The notes beneath the pieces were generated by a model. The model made no database searches, had not been told where the DNA came from, and worked only from the letters and a program-made list of their open reading frames with translations. From JBNKDD01 sp050288085 (GTDB lineage Bacteria > Chloroflexota > Anaerolineae > Aggregatilineales > UBA3940), in assembly GCA_050288085.1 (NCBI GenBank), contig JBNKDD010000057.1, positions 1 to 23,664 of the forward strand: 23,664 nucleotides of DNA. The letters are read 5' to 3'. The first letter of the stretch is position 1. Each line of letters opens with the position of its first letter. Shown here piece by piece: positions 7,474 to 14,377 of the stretch. The position numbers were made by a program, and so were the translations under genes.

Positions 7474-8574
7474 CTAAGGTGCTGTCCAGAAATCGTCAAT
7501 GTTATCCAGAGTGACAACGTCGGCGCGAGTGACCAGACGACCACACTCAGGCGCAACGCCGCCCACCAGATAGTTGAACAGACGGACTGCCGGGTCGTGA
7601 CCCTGAGCATAGGGGTCCTGTCCGATGGTGCCGTAGATCACACCCTTCTGGACGTATTCCATTGTCTCATCGACGAAGTCGAAGGAGACCACCCAGACTT
7701 CACCAGTCTTACCTGCATCCTCGACAGCGGCAGCCGCACCGAAGGGGCCACCAGCGGTGACATAGATGCCAGCCAGGTCGGGGTTGGCGGTCATGAAGTC
7801 CTGGGCCTGGGTATAAGCCACATCACCCTTATCCTCATTCTCCACCTCACCGATGACCTCGATGTCGGGATATTCAGCTTCGAGTGTCTCTACAAAGCCC
7901 TGGCGGCGCAGCTCGTGAGCCTCAACCGCGAAGAACCCGGTGATGATACCCACCTTGCCCTTGCCACCAATGGCTTCTGCCATGGCGTGAGCAGCGGTCT
8001 CACCTTGCAGGTACAGGTCGGCGCCAACAAAGAACAGCCGAGGGTTCTCGGTGGCGGTTTCAGAGTTGAAAGTAGCGACCGGGATACCGGCATCAACCGC
8101 CATCTCGATGAAGGGCACGATGCCCGAATCACCGGCAATGGTAGCAATGGCGTCGTATTCCTGGGCCACTGCAGCTTCGATACCACCGCTGAAGAAGTCA
8201 GCGGTGTGCGCTTCGCCAGGCACGATCCACTCGACGGTTACGTTGTAGGGTTCCAGTTCTTTGGCTGCGGCTTCTGCACCTTCTTTTACCGGGATCCAGA
8301 ATGGATTGTTCTCCAGCCCCAACACGGCGATCCGCATGGGTTCGTCCGGCATAATGTCAACCGGTTTTACCGTGCCCTCATCATCAGGGGTACAGGCTGA
8401 ATCGAATACGGGAACAGCTGGCAGTTCATCAACCGGTTCTCCGGCAGCTTCAATTTCAGTTTCGCCACTCTCTTCCATTGGGTCTTCGGCTGCCTCAGGT
8501 GCGCCTTGTGCACATCCAACCATCACCAAAATAAGTATGGTTAGGACGGTCAACAGTAGCTTTTTCTTATTCAT
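7474..8574 (-). CDS. Sugar-binding lipoprotein of the ABC transporter (RbsB-like)
   Basis: The 366-residue product starts with a lipoprotein signal: MNKKK, a hydrophobic run, then lipobox VMVG|C with Cys21 as acylated residue. An acidic Glu/Ala-rich tether (about 25-55) follows. The rest is a type-I periplasmic-binding fold: MRIAVLGLENNPFWIPVKEG opens lobe 1, then AIATIAGDSGIVPFIEMAVD, a GKVGIITGFFAVEAHELRRQ stretch, and ITAGGPFGAAAAVEDAG-like ligand-loop regions near the C-terminus. Family members bind monosaccharides, or AI-2-like molecules, outside the membrane and hand them to the permease. The ribosome-binding site CAAGGAG sits upstream of ATG 8574. A 122-base leader separates it from the permease gene. 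Confidence 0.92.
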   Translation of the reverse strand: MNKKKLLLTVLTILILVMVGCAQGAPEAAEDPMEESGETEIEAAGEPVDELPAVPVFDSACTPDDEGTVKPVDIMPDEPMRIAVLGLENNPFWIPVKEGAEAAAKELEPYNVTVEWIVPGEAHTADFFSGGIEAAVAQEYDAIATIAGDSGIVPFIEMAVDAGIPVATFNSETATENPRLFFVGADLYLQGETAAHAMAEAIGGKGKVGIITGFFAVEAHELRRQGFVETLEAEYPDIEVIGEVENEDKGDVAYTQAQDFMTANPDLAGIYVTAGGPFGAAAAVEDAGKTGEVWVVSFDFVDETMEYVQKGVIYGTIGQDPYAQGHDPAVRLFNYLVGGVAPECGRLVTRADVVTLDNIDDFWTAP

Positions 8575-8696
8575 TAACTACTTTCTCCTTGCGAGAGGTT
8601 TTTATAAACAGTGATTGAATAGCGTGATAAATTTTCTTATATAGTTGCAAGGCCTCCTTCCTCTCCTCGTTGATTTATTACGATAAACCGCCCAGG

Positions 8697-9725
8697 CTAA
8701 GATCTATTGCGACGACGTAGACGGTCAGTCGCTACAGCCAGGACTATCACGACACCAATCGTGACGGTCTGCATGTGGATGGGAAAGTGAAGCAGGACAA
8801 AGGCATTACGTAGTACTGCCATGATGGCTGCTCCAATGACTGCGCCATAGATGGTGCCCTCACCACCCATCAGGCTGGCACCACCGATGACCACTGCTGC
8901 AATCACGTCCAATTCAACGCCTGTTCCTGCATTAGTTGCTGCCGTTGAAAGAAGACCAGCTAACATGATCCCAGATAGTGCAGAGAGAGTACCGGTAATG
9001 GTGTACACAAAGAGCTTGACATTATCGACGTGGACACCAGACAGGCGAGCGGCTTCTTCATTGCTGCCCACCGCGTAGATATGGCGGCCCAGAACTGTAG
9101 AGCGTAGGAATAGGCTAAACAGAATCACCAATACCATCATTTCGATGACCGGGAATGGCACCGGCCCGATATACCCTGCGCCCAGGAAATTAACAGTGTC
9201 GTCGCGCATGGGGATATTACTGGCAACTGCACCTTGCAAACCTGAGGCCGTCAGATAAGTTAACCCACGGCCTACACTCAACATGCCCAGCGTGGTAATA
9301 AACGGGTTGACTTTGATCTTAGTGATGATCAAGCCATTAATCAGGCCAAGGCCTGTGCCGAATAGAAGACCGATGATAGCTGCCATCCACGGTGGTACGA
9401 CCTCCAAATACATCAAACGGGCAGCAACCATAGCAGAAACCGCCAGAACCGACCCTACTGACAGATCAATTCCAGCGGTCACGATGATCATGGTTTGCCC
9501 AATTGCCATGATGCCAATTGTTGACATGCTGCGTAGCACATTAAAGACATTCTGGCTCTTGAAGAAATATGGACTCAAAAAGCTCATAGCAATGACCAGG
9601 GCTATCAAAGCACTGAAAACACCCATCTCACGAATCTGAAATATTCGTTTCAGGATGCTTAGATAACCTGGTCGTTGAGATCTTCGCTGGTTGGTAGATG
9701 TTGTGGTGGTTTGTATTATTTTCAC
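8697..9725 (-). CDS. Sugar ABC transporter permease (RbsC/BPD_transp_2 type)
   Basis: The 342-residue protein is a polytopic membrane protein with about 8-10 hydrophobic segments. It carries family features: MSTIGIMAIGQTMIIVTAGI followed by DLSVGSVLA, then GLINGLIITKIKVNPFITTL, a GSNEEAARLSGV coupling loop, and GGASLMGGEGTIYGAVIGA near the C-terminus. It forms the membrane channel for the sugar and docks the two-NBD ATPase through the EAA-like loop. First gene of the leftward operon; its start at 9725 faces the divergent control region. The extended N-terminus, Thr/Arg-rich and cytoplasmic, is not part of the conserved core. Confidence 0.92.
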   Translation of the reverse strand: MKIIQTTTTSTNQRRSQRPGYLSILKRIFQIREMGVFSALIALVIAMSFLSPYFFKSQNVFNVLRSMSTIGIMAIGQTMIIVTAGIDLSVGSVLAVSAMVAARLMYLEVVPPWMAAIIGLLFGTGLGLINGLIITKIKVNPFITTLGMLSVGRGLTYLTASGLQGAVASNIPMRDDTVNFLGAGYIGPVPFPVIEMMVLVILFSLFLRSTVLGRHIYAVGSNEEAARLSGVHVDNVKLFVYTITGTLSALSGIMLAGLLSTAATNAGTGVELDVIAAVVIGGASLMGGEGTIYGAVIGAAIMAVLRNAFVLLHFPIHMQTVTIGVVIVLAVATDRLRRRNRS

Positions 9726-9962
9726 AGAGTAGCTCCTAGTATGTTTTATGTCGTGATTACATCCGACGATATGATTTCAGACGGCTATTCATAAGTCTGT
9801 GCAATATAAAGTTTTCGCTAACAAGGAAAATCCGACTGGATTGCATACTAATAAACACATAGGGGTTAACAATAAAGAAACTGGTTAATACCTGATCAAG
9901 AAGTACATTATCATTCTAATGACGAAAACATGATTGATATATGCTGTTACCCTGAAAAAATT

Positions 9963-10000
9963 TAGGGGGAACCCCCCCTATACAATGAGGAATCCCCCTA
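9963..10000. promoter_or_regulatory. Candidate operator: TAGGGGG / CCCCCTA half-sites in the divergent promoter region
   Basis: Three half-sites sit in 38 bases: TAGGGGG (9963-9969), its inverse CCCCCTA (9974-9980), and a second CCCCCTA (9994-10000). The first two form a dyad with centres 11 bp apart; the two CCCCCTA copies are exactly 20 bp apart, so all would lie on one helix face. The block lies between the divergent transport operon and the two-component genes. It is a natural target for the encoded NarL-type regulator, though binding is inference. Confidence 0.55.
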
Positions 10001-10018
10001 TTTTTAGCCAGAGCGCCG

Positions 10019-10056
10019 GATTTTGCATTATGATAAATACAAAATCGGGTATTTAT
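10019..10056 (+). promoter_or_regulatory. Candidate -10 and two overlapping dyads upstream of the response-regulator gene
   Basis: GATTTTG (10019-10025) is mirrored by CAAAATC (10040-10046), and ATAAATAC (10033-10040) by GTATTTAT (10049-10056), both perfect. A TATGAT hexamer at 10029-10034 could be a -10; no good -35 is visible, which would fit an activated promoter. The dyads could be operator sites or fold as alternative leader hairpins. Confidence 0.4.
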
Positions 10057-10189
10057 TGAGTCGTTGCATATTGGTTATCAATGCTAAAACCTGTTGGAGG
10101 TGGTAAGATTGAGGAGGGTTGGCCTCAATTATCACGGGGATAGTTCGCATCATGCTTCATATGCCCGAATGAATTTGCAAAGAGACCTC

Positions 10190-11242
10190 ATGGAAACAAT
10201 CAAGACTGTCCTGGCAGATGACCATGCCTTGATTCGAGAAGGAATACGTAATGCTCTCAAACCTCTATGCCATTTAGAGTTTGTGGGCGAAGCGGCTGAT
10301 GGCTGCGAGCTTGCCAATTTGCTGGAAACCCAGCGGCCACACCTGTTGCTTATCGACGTTACGATGCCGGACTTTGAACCATTATCTGCTATCCGAGACA
10401 TTCGCTCATCTTTTCCAGATATGAAAATTCTTGTGATCAGCGCGTATGATGATGATGTCTATGTTCAAGGTTTGCTAGGTGCTGGTGTTAATGGGTACCT
10501 GTTAAAAGACGATGCTCCTAGTGATTTACTGTTAGCGGTAAAACGGGTGCTGGGCGGACAGAGGTGGATTTCCGGTCAGTTAGTTGAAAAACTGGTCAGT
10601 TTTTCTGAAGTATCTCCTGTCATCATATCATTGACATCTAGGCAAAAGGAAGTGCTGCACCTTTTACAGAAAGGGATGGACAACCAATCTATCGCTCAGG
10701 TTCTTGGTCTAAGTATCAAAACAATCGAAAATCATCTTACCCGTCTGTACCGGGAACTGAATGTGCAAAGCCGATTGGAGGCTGTCACATACCTCAATAA
10801 TCATCCAGAGCTGCTCACAGCGCTAACTCAGGATCTTCAACGAGATAATACATTGAACAATTATGAACGGATGTCGGATATCAACGTGTTGATCGTTGAT
10901 GACAATGCCCGGTATCGATACCAGTTAAAGCGTATGGCAAAGAAAGCTTGCCCTCGTGCCATTATCTACGAGGCCATAAATATAGCAGAGGCCCTGACCC
11001 AGGTAACCAATGTAAAACCTTCATTGATATTAGTCGATGTGGTATTGGCAAATGAGAGTGGGATTAATTTGACTCGGCGCATTATTGCTACAGATTCAAC
11101 AGCTCGAATCATTCTCATTAGTGCTTATCCAGACCGTGAGTTCCGGCGAAGTGGAATGGATGCTGGGGCAGTGGCCTTTTTGGATAAGCGTGATCTGGAT
11201 GAGACGGTTCTGCGGCAGGTCATTGAGGACATTGCTGTGTAA
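10190..11242 (+). CDS. REC-HTH-REC response regulator (NarL/LuxR type with a second receiver)
   Basis: The 350-residue product has three domains. Receiver 1 (about 3-122): Asp10/Asp11, phospho-acceptor Asp56, Ser84 and Lys106. LuxR-type HTH (about 147-205): LTSRQKEVLHLLQKGMDNQS then KTIENHLTRLYRELNV. Receiver 2 (about 229-350): Asp237/Asp238, phospho-acceptor Asp283 in LILVDVVL, Ser311 and Lys333. Both receivers keep every key residue. NarL-type regulators normally end after the HTH (about 210-220 residues), so the C-terminal receiver is extra. Start: the frame is open upstream to a TTG at 10109 with a good ribosome-binding site (GGAGGTGG at 10096), but receiver homology begins at METIKTVLADD (10190); the start is therefore uncertain. 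Followed 44 bases later by the kinase gene, so they form an operon. Confidence 0.85.
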   Translation: METIKTVLADDHALIREGIRNALKPLCHLEFVGEAADGCELANLLETQRPHLLLIDVTMPDFEPLSAIRDIRSSFPDMKILVISAYDDDVYVQGLLGAGVNGYLLKDDAPSDLLLAVKRVLGGQRWISGQLVEKLVSFSEVSPVIISLTSRQKEVLHLLQKGMDNQSIAQVLGLSIKTIENHLTRLYRELNVQSRLEAVTYLNNHPELLTALTQDLQRDNTLNNYERMSDINVLIVDDNARYRYQLKRMAKKACPRAIIYEAINIAEALTQVTNVKPSLILVDVVLANESGINLTRRIIATDSTARIILISAYPDREFRRSGMDAGAVAFLDKRDLDETVLRQVIEDIAV

Positions 11243-11286
11243 AACCATCGGCAAATTGGTTCAATTGCTTATAGATTGGGTCAAAA

Positions 11287-12903
11287 ATGGAACCTCTGCT
11301 ACGGGTAAGAAACCTGTCCAAGCGGTACGGAACACTGGATGTCTTGAAGGACTTGAGCTTCGACGTTTATCCGGAAGAAGTTCTTGGTATTGTGGGGCGT
11401 AGTGGGGCAGGCAAAACGGTGCTGGCTCATATCTTGTCTGGTCTTAACGAACCTGATTCGGGCACACTCTGGTTTGAAGGCAAGAAACTGCTGTGGCCGT
11501 TCCACGCTCTCTCTTTTGGGATAGATGTCATCCAGCAAAAACCTGCGCTGGCAGAACGGCTTGACGTTACAAGCAACATCTTCCTGGGTCGTGAGCTGCA
11601 AATTCCATTTACAGTTGGCTGGCTTAATCTCGCGGATCTGGGTCGCATGGATCGCATCGCTAACTTCATTCTTGATCAGTTGGGTATCGGTGAGCTGTCG
11701 ATCAAAGAAAAGGTTGGCAACCTGTCAAATGAACATCGCCAGTTAATCGCAATTGCACAAACACTGACACATTCTTCCCGGCTGATCATCATCGATGATC
11801 CGACAAGCATCCTGAGTTTTTCCTTCCAACAAAAATTAGTAGAACTCATACATGAATGGCGCAAAAAGGGGACTGCAGTCATTTTTCTCAGCAAGGATCT
11901 TGATCACTTATTTGCGGTTACCGATCGGATGCTGGTGCTGCAAAATGGCCGCAGCGTGGCTGAACTCGTCACCGACGATACTAGCCGTGAGGATGTTGTA
12001 GCCACATTGCTTGGTACGACCAATCGCCGGGAGCTAACCCCTGCCATTTGGGCAATGGAGAATTATTATAGGGCACGCAAGCAATCCCAAAGTCTTCAAG
12101 ACCGGCAGCTTTTATTGGAACAAAGTCTGGAGATAAAAGACTCGCATATTCGCCAACTGTTTGAACAACTAAGTCAACAGGTCCAGGCATTAGACCAGGC
12201 CAACCTGGCACTTCAGGAAGCGCAGCGACGTGTGTTGACTGAGCGCGAAGAGGAACGTAAACACCTCGCTCGTGAACTTCATGACCAGATTATCCAGGAT
12301 TTATTGAGTGTCAATTATCATCTTAAAGAAGTTGAAGAAAGACAAGATGTTTCGGCAGGCACCGCCCAGGAGTTGTTCGCCATCCGAGAGGATATCCGCT
12401 TGTTTGTAGATGATCTGCGGCGAATCTGTAGTAATCTACGTCCACCAACTATTGACAGCCTGGGATTGGGTTCTGCTTTGCAATCCTACACGCATAACTG
12501 GCAAAAGCGTCATGGTATTGGTGTGATTCTTAGGCTCGACGAAAATCTCGGTCGCCTACCAGAATACACAGAACTCTCAGTATTCCGAATCGTGCAGGAG
12601 GGTTTGAGCAATGTGTGGCAGCATTCAACCGCAGAACATGTTGAGATTGAGCTTCAACACACGTCTCCTCGTACTTTAATGCTGACCATCCGTGATGATG
12701 GTGCTGGTTTGCCCGATGACTTTAATTTATCTCAGGTATCATCCGAGGGACATTTTGGGTTACTCGGCATCAGCGAGCGTGTTACATTGTTGGGAGGTCG
12801 GTTTAGCATGAAAAACCAAATTCAGGGCGGTTTGATCATCCAGGTTGAAATTCCCCATCCACGAGTCGCAGTATCCAGCCAGCTAGAGCTCAATTCGTTT
12901 TAG
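11287..12903 (+). CDS. Histidine kinase with an ABC-type nucleotide-binding domain as input module
   Basis: The 538-residue soluble protein has an RbsA/XylG-like ABC domain at about 1-250: Walker A GRSGAGKT (37-44), Q-loop Gln83/84, TSNIFLGRE (95-103), LSNEH at 146-150 in place of LSGGQ, Walker B LIIIDDP with Asp171 where catalytic Glu is expected, and Lys203 in place of the switch histidine. A Gln/Glu-rich coiled coil follows (about 260-325). A HisKA_3 dimerisation domain has phospho-acceptor His332 in ARELHDQ, and a GHKL ATPase has N-box Asn442, G1 DDGAG (470-474) and G2 GHFGLLGI (488-495). No membrane segment or signal peptide is present. It presumably phosphorylates the regulator encoded just upstream. 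The ABC part probably binds ATP but is likely a poor hydrolase, so it looks like a sensor. It lies divergent to an ABC operon of the same class. Confidence 0.9.
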   Translation: MEPLLRVRNLSKRYGTLDVLKDLSFDVYPEEVLGIVGRSGAGKTVLAHILSGLNEPDSGTLWFEGKKLLWPFHALSFGIDVIQQKPALAERLDVTSNIFLGRELQIPFTVGWLNLADLGRMDRIANFILDQLGIGELSIKEKVGNLSNEHRQLIAIAQTLTHSSRLIIIDDPTSILSFSFQQKLVELIHEWRKKGTAVIFLSKDLDHLFAVTDRMLVLQNGRSVAELVTDDTSREDVVATLLGTTNRRELTPAIWAMENYYRARKQSQSLQDRQLLLEQSLEIKDSHIRQLFEQLSQQVQALDQANLALQEAQRRVLTEREEERKHLARELHDQIIQDLLSVNYHLKEVEERQDVSAGTAQELFAIREDIRLFVDDLRRICSNLRPPTIDSLGLGSALQSYTHNWQKRHGIGVILRLDENLGRLPEYTELSVFRIVQEGLSNVWQHSTAEHVEIELQHTSPRTLMLTIRDDGAGLPDDFNLSQVSSEGHFGLLGISERVTLLGGRFSMKNQIQGGLIIQVEIPHPRVAVSSQLELNSF

Positions 12904-13045
12904 TAGCTACTTCAGGCTCACCTACGAAAAGCAGTAATTATCTACAAAAAGAATCATGGCTCACTACCTAGCTCTCACCCGAGAAGCATTGGCTTGCAGC
13001 ATATATACTGCTTCCGCTGGATCATTGCATACCATTTCAGTTCAA
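12904..13045. other. Region after the kinase gene, no gene or clear terminator
   Basis: No intrinsic terminator with a U-run is visible after the kinase stop. A small GCAG/CTGC repeat around TATATA (about 13005-13020) is the only structure. A frame on the plus strand from 12956 lacks a ribosome-binding site and recognisable content, and I do not call it. Confidence 0.35.
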
Positions 13046-13183
13046 TTATTCCGGAATAACGTTGATATCACCCTCAGTTGTCTGGATGTTACCCTTCGGA
13101 TAGTCGAGAATAGGTTGATCAATTTTACTGGTCAGGTTTTCCCTGGCTTCCAGAATCTGTGAGGGATGATCATCAGTCATCAT
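13046..13183 (-). CDS. 45-residue small protein of unknown function
   Basis: The minus strand has a clear ribosome-binding site, AGGAG, 5 bases before ATGATG at 13183-13178. It opens a 45-codon frame starting MMTDDHPSQILEAREN and ending EGDINVIPE, TAA at 13048-13046. The peptide is acidic and hydrophilic with no signal or membrane segment. A near-consensus promoter lies about 65-75 bases upstream (13255-13284), so it looks like a free-standing gene. I do not recognise a family. Coding status rests on signals, not homology. Confidence 0.45.
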   Translation of the reverse strand: MMTDDHPSQILEARENLTSKIDQPILDYPKGNIQTTEGDINVIPE

Positions 13184-13254
13184 ATCTACTCCTAGCTTCC
13201 ACTTCCGCCTGAATCTTGTAACCTTATGCTAAATGAGAGAAAGCAATACATTTA

Positions 13255-13284
13255 ATATTAATAGTGGTCGCACTAACATGTCAA
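13255..13284 (-). promoter_or_regulatory. Sigma-70-like promoter for the 45-residue ORF
   Basis: On the minus strand a perfect -35 TTGACA (13284-13279) is followed 18 bases later by TAATAT (13260-13255), or 17 bases later by TTAATA. The start of transcription would fall near 13248, giving a leader of about 65 bases before the small ORF at 13183. Confidence 0.55.
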
Positions 13285-13317
13285 TTAATTCAGAGATAAT
13301 TTCTTGAGAAGCATAGA

Positions 13318-13344
13318 AAAAACGACCCCTCCTGAATCGTTTTT
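13318..13344. terminator. Candidate bidirectional intrinsic terminator
   Basis: AAAAACGA (13318-13325) pairs with TCGTTTTT (13337-13344) around an 11-base loop, giving T-rich tails on both strands. The stem is AT-rich and not very stable. Placed between the 32-residue ORF and the promoter of the 45-residue ORF, it could end minus-strand transcription from 13384. Confidence 0.4.
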
Positions 13345-13383
13345 AACAATAGCGATGATTGGATTTGAGCTAATAACCTACGG

Positions 13384-13482
13384 CTAATGAGTACATCGCT
13401 TATCAATGCGGGCAAGGATAATCACAATCTGTGCTTGTCCCTTGAGTACCCGCTGCCAGTAAAATCTATATTCTCTGTTCAT
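13384..13482 (-). CDS. 32-residue possible small ORF
   Basis: A frame from ATG 13482-13480 to TAG 13386-13384 encodes 32 residues: a basic, aromatic N-terminus (MNREYRFYWQRVLKGQAQ), an IVIILA hydrophobic core, and DKRCTH at the end. AAGGAAGG lies immediately upstream, a usable though closely spaced ribosome-binding site. It could be a small peptide or the remnant of a longer gene. No family recognised. Confidence 0.25.
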   Translation of the reverse strand: MNREYRFYWQRVLKGQAQIVIILARIDKRCTH

Positions 13483-13518
13483 TCCTTCCTTATATTGCAG
13501 CACCTCGGATTAATGAGT

Positions 13519-13611
13519 CTATGTTTCGACCTCAGGAGGTAGGAAGGGATGATCAGGGATCGCATCAACCATCCTGTCGGCGGCAGTGTCGCTATACAGT
13601 TTCTCCATCAT
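13519..13611 (-). CDS. 30-residue possible small ORF with strong ribosome-binding site
   Basis: AAAGGAGGA (13623-13615) sits 3-4 bases before ATGATG (13611-13606), one of the best ribosome-binding sites in the window. The frame encodes 30 residues, MMEKLYSDTAADRMVDAIPD to PPEVET, stop at 13521-13519. Its doubled ATG and compact site mirror the 45-residue ORF at 13183. The same frame is open upstream into the degraded gene, so it may instead be that gene's C-terminus. Confidence 0.35.
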   Translation of the reverse strand: MMEKLYSDTAADRMVDAIPDHPFLPPEVET

Positions 13612-14331
13612 ATATCCTCCTTTACACTGTTCCTCCTTGATGATCTGGCGGTCTTCCGCTGCAAGATGCGCGTTTTGAGCGGCGAGGTCTTCAGGCGACA
13701 AGAACATGGCGGTAGCCAACCGGACCATTTTCTGCTAGTGGGCCTCGATGGCGCTGCTCGCATGAAGCAGTTCGTTTGCGTAGACATCCGGCACGGGGAG
13801 TTTGATCCGCCTCAGATCAACCACCTGGAGCAGGCGGTGGTATTCACCAAAACCTTTTGCATCCTCAGGCTGCCATCTCGGGGCCAGCAGGGCAATCTGC
13901 GTTTCTAAATAGTGGCGAGGGTTGTCATAGACCGCCAGACGATAGGTAGTGAGCGTGGGCGCTGGATGGGGTGGCGGATCAGCGTGGAAGGACTTCAGCG
14001 GGTCATCGAAGGGATCACCGGCCCCGGCGGGCAAGAGCAGTTCGTCGGGGTAGGTAAATAGGAGATCGTTAGCATCCAGGCTCAGGGTGGCAGCCAGTTG
14101 GTGGTTAGCTATAAAGCGGGCCTGATCGGGCTGCCTGCCCAGCGAGATAATGGCGATATACATCGGCCAACGGGGTACCCCAGCGGTGTCACATTGCTCC
14201 CGGTAGAAGGCTATCTGGCAGGTATCACTCATCCGCGAATACGAGATATGATGGGACCAAGCCCACTTGAGATCACTGGAGAGCCGTGGTGTGTTGAAAG
14301 TCGCATGCCCGGTTAGGAAGACACAGGTCAT
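13519..14331 (-). pseudogene. Unknown gene interrupted by an in-frame TAG
   Basis: A frame from 14331 encodes about 198 residues and stops at a TAG at 13737-13735. The same frame continues without interruption for 71 more codons, in a style that looks coding on both sides: ELLHASSAIEAH, then the stop, then QKMVRLATAMFLSPEDLAAQ. A CAG-to-TAG change is the simplest cause. The first residues (to about 14163) look less protein-like, and MYIAIISLGRQPDQARF at 14163 may be nearer the true start; neither start has a good ribosome-binding site. I recognise no domain. It lies 46 bases downstream of the ATPase subunit D gene, with a base composition similar to its neighbours. Confidence 0.5.
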
Positions 14332-14377
14332 GCTGTGAGCTGGTAGCCTACTCTACCGACTTCAGTCGATGCACCGG

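Noticed and set aside
7597..8400. Long plus-strand open frame (267 codons) opposite the sugar-binding protein
   Set aside because: The minus-strand frame has a lipoprotein signal and clear binding-protein motifs; the antisense frame is a codon-bias shadow with no domain or ribosome-binding site.
12956..13162. Plus-strand frame of 68 codons after the kinase gene
   Set aside because: No ribosome-binding site and no recognisable content; the opposite strand has a better-supported small ORF with promoter.
13735..13737. TAG as pyrrolysine codon, given a corrinoid methyltransferase gene in the window
   Set aside because: The interrupted gene shows no similarity to MtmB/MtbB/MttB methyltransferases, there are no pyl genes in view, and a CAG-to-TAG change explains it simply.
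14356..14371. CGACT/AGTCG repeat as terminator of the ATPase operon
   Set aside because: A 5-bp stem with a 2-base centre and no U-run would not work as an intrinsic terminator.
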